Assembly (NCBI RefSeq): GCF_033115175.1
Contig: NC_084827.1
Coordinates: 145,507,701 to 145,571,700 of the forward strand
Length of the DNA: 64,000 nt
Reading direction: 5' to 3'
Source of the DNA: Lepus europaeus
Taxonomy: Eukaryota > Chordata > Mammalia > Lagomorpha > Leporidae
The stretch's first letter is position 1; each line of letters starts with the position of its first letter. The notes under the pieces are model-generated. The model did no database searches and had not been told where the DNA came from. It saw nothing but the letters and a program-made list of their open reading frames with translations. The position numbers were made by a program, and so were the translations under genes. Positions 59,913 to 64,000 of this stretch are shown here, one piece after another.

Positions 59913-60238
59913 GGGGCAGGCACCGTAGCTCACTCTGTGGCTCACTTGGTTAATCCTCCGCCTGCGGCGCCGGCATCCCATTTGGCGCCAGTTCTAGTCC
60001 GGTTGCTCCTCTTCCAGTCCAGCTCTCTGCTGTGGCCCGGGAGGGCAGTGGAAGATGGCCCAAGTGCTTGGGCCCTGCACCCCATGGGAGACCAGGAAGA
60101 AGTACCTGGCTCCTGGCTTTGGATCAGCATAGCACCAGCCATAGCGGCCATTTGGGGGGTGAACCAACAGAAGGAAGACCTTTTTCTCTGTCTCTCTCTC
60201 TCACTGTCTATAACTCTACCTGTCAAATAAAAAAAAAA
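59913..60238 (+). mobile_element. CSINE, intermediate between middle and young types
   Basis: Starts like the middle type (GGGGCAGGCACCGTAGCTCA), has the young GGTTAATCCTCCGCCTGCGG and TTCTAGTCC box, and ends CTACCTGTCAAATAAAAAAA. A local duplication GTAGCTCACT/GTGGCTCACT lies at its start. Confidence 0.88.
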
Positions 60239-60281
60239 TAAGTATTTCAAAGCAAAATATGAAAATAAAAACAACAGGGCA

Positions 60282-60555
60282 GACCCCTGAGACAGCAGTT
60301 AAAATGCCTCTCGGGACGCCGGCACCCACCTCAAAGTGCCTGGGTCTGAGGCCTGGTTCTGCCTCTGAGCCTGCTTCCTTCCAATGCATTCCTGGAAGTA
60401 GCAGCCGATGGCTCAAGCACTTGGGTCCCTGTCACCCAGGTGGGAGACCCAGATCAAGAACTGGGCTGCCCTCCTCAGCCTGGCTCAGCCCTGCCATGGT
60501 GGGCATCTGGAGAGCGAACCACCAATAAGAGATGTTTTCTCTCTCTGCCTTTTTT
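60282..60555 (+). mobile_element. Old CSINE-like SINE
   Basis: CCCCTGAGACAGCAGTTAAA, CACTTGGGTCCCTGTCACCC, GGGCATCTGGAGAGCGAACC. Confidence 0.75.
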
Positions 60556-62237
<1,682 letters not shown>

Positions 62238-62585
62238 CTAAAATACACACACACACACACAAAAAGCATATAAAAATATAATCCCTTACATGACAAGCAA
62301 TAAATAAAGTTTAACAACCATTCCTATTTGCATAAGAGAATCCACAGGAGAAGCAGGTCTCTTCGCCTCCCACTTACAGGTCTTCCCCCTGGATCACGGA
62401 GTTAGCACATCACACGGAAACAAGTACTGAACCTTCAGTTCCTTTTCTCTGGGTGTTGTGTTTTTCCATGACATTTATAAATAAGCCCTGTTATTACAAA
62501 TAAGCCTTCTACTATGCTTTCAAACAGTTAAGTACAGTAGAAGAGGGAGAAAAAGTATGGAAAACATAGCCTTTATTTATTTTTT
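62238..62585. other. ALS2 intron 4, with (CA)n
   Basis: A short ACACACAC run (62244-62261) lies close to the exon 5 acceptor. No exon 4 seen. Confidence 0.45.
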
Positions 62586-62926
62586 TTAAAGATTTATTTA
62601 TTTTACTTGAAAATCATAGTTACACACAGAGAGAGGAGGAGAGGCAGACAGAGAGAGAGGAAGAGAGGTCTTCCATCCGCTAGTTCACTCCCCAATTGGC
62701 CGCAACGGCCGAAGCTACACTGATCCAAAGCCAGGAGCCAGGAGCTTCTTCCAGGTCTCCCACTCAGGTACAGGGACCCAAGGACTTGGATCATCTTCTA
62801 CTGCTTTCCCAGGCCATAGCAGAGAGCTGGATCAGAGCTGAAGCAGCCAAGACTCCAACTGGCACCCACCTGGGATGTCGGCACTGCAGGTGGCAGCTTT
62901 AGCCACTACACCACAGCACCAGCCCC
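62586..62926 (-). mobile_element. CSINE, minus strand
   Basis: AAAGATTTATTTATTTTACT to CTACACCACAGCACCAGCCC; imperfect flanks ACATAGCCTTTA and ACACAGCCTTTA. Confidence 0.9.
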
Positions 62927-63073
62927 AACACAGCCTTTAAAATAAGTTGCAATGTGACAACCTGTAGATGGCTGAACAAATTGAAGTTTTATTATTGTAC
63001 ACTTTTGGGAAAATTTACATAGACTGCTATTAAGAAATAGCAAGAAGAAATTGGATTTTAAGAAGAAAAGGCA

Positions 63074-63404
63074 TTGGGGCCAGCATCATGGCATGGTGAG
63101 TAATGCTGTCACCTGGGACACCGGTCCCATATGGGCGCCCACTCCTGCCCCAGCTGCTCCACTTCCAATCCAGCTCCCTTCTAAGGCACCTGACAAAGCA
63201 GCAGAAGATGGCCCAAGTGCTGGGGCCCCTGTACCCACATGGGAGAACCAGATGAAACCCCTGGCTCCTGCCATGGGCCTAGTCCAGCACTAGACATGTG
63301 GCCACCTGGGGAGTGAACCAGCAGATGGAAGATATCTCTGTCTCCCTCTTCCTCTCCCATTCTGTTACTATGACTTTCAAAATAAATAATTAAATCTTTA
63401 AAAA
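63074..63404 (+). mobile_element. CSINE, plus strand
   Basis: TGGGGCCAGCATCATGGCAT to AAATAATTAAATCTTTAAAA. Inverted relative to the copy at 62586, about 150 bp away. Confidence 0.9.
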
Positions 63405-64000
63405 AAAGAAGAAGAAATGGCTTTTCCTAGAATGTTTTATAAATGAAAATTTAAACATAGCGTATAAGCGGACTTTGACCTATCTATCTTCCCCCAAATT
63501 GTATTTTTAAGCTCAAGTCCTTCTACTACCTCATCAGTGAGTTATTTTCCGTGGCCCAGGGACAAGATAAGCTGCAGGATTATATTTGCTCTTGCTACCA
63601 GCGAGGGTAAACATGGTAGGTTAATAATTAAACATTTGGAACCAATGTTCTAACTGTGATTCACAGATGTATTAGAAAGTCAAACTAAAGTTTTCTAATA
63701 TCTTGGTGAAATATCAGTTGAAACTTACTCTAAGCTGTCAAACACCATTTTTTTTTTTAAAAAGAGAAGTCATTAAATTTACCTGCTGAACACACACACA
63801 CACATACACAAAACCATTTTGGCTTATCAGCATAGGTTATAATAAAAACATCTGCTTCTTATTCTACCCAATGATCCCAAAGGGTATATATACATTCTCA
63901 AATATGTCTTGAACTAAAACTAAATGAATATATTTTTTTTAAATTGGCTTCTTATTTTCTTAAGGGAAATAATTCCTCTTAGCACAATGCCTGACATGCC
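63405..64000. other. ALS2 intron 4, unique to right edge
   Basis: A (CA)n piece at 63789-63806. No exon seen; exon 4 must lie beyond 64000. Confidence 0.45.

Overview
This window is nuclear DNA from a lagomorph, most likely rabbit or hare. Two things show this. It is filled with more than 35 copies of the lagomorph tRNA-derived CSINE (rabbit C-repeat). Its only recognisable genes are two neighbours from mammalian chromosome regions equivalent to human 2q33, read here as spliced genes with GT-AG introns. There are no bacterial operons, CRISPR arrays or phage genes.

Both genes lie on the minus strand, so protein order runs from high to low coordinates. From about 11.95 kb to the right edge is ALS2 (alsin). 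All coding exons from exon 5 to exon 34 are present (30 exons, 3,861 coding bases including the stop). They join in frame to 1,286 residues, which correspond to residues 372-1657 of the 1,657-residue human protein with no net length change. Exons 1-4 lie beyond the right edge. The encoded order is: linker, second half of the RCC1-like domain (exons 6-9), DH domain (exons 10-13), PH domain (exons 14-17), MORN repeats (exons 18-24), linker (exons 25-28) and VPS9 domain (exons 29-34). From known biology alsin is an endosomal guanine-nucleotide exchange factor for RAB5 (VPS9 plus MORN) and a RAC1 effector/regulator.

At the left, 1.0-5.3 kb, are the first three coding exons of MPP4 (exons 2-4 if the first exon is non-coding). 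They encode the N-terminal start and the L27 region of a photoreceptor-enriched MAGUK scaffold. A candidate non-coding first exon and promoter is proposed near 8.9-9.1 kb. The two genes are head-to-tail neighbours and there is no sign of functional coupling.

The rest is intron and intergenic DNA. It holds CSINEs of three age classes (young with a GGTTCTAGTCC B box, middle, and old degenerate), four MaLR-type LTRs, ancient LINE-1 pieces, L2, MIR, MER5A-like hAT pieces, mariner-like palindromic elements, a 201-bp hAT-like element and microsatellites. I found no new biological system. The points most worth checking are an inferred GC-AG intron in ALS2, a weak splice donor next to a fresh SINE insertion, inverted young SINE pairs around ALS2 exons, a double SINE inside one target-site duplication, and the candidate MPP4 promoter.
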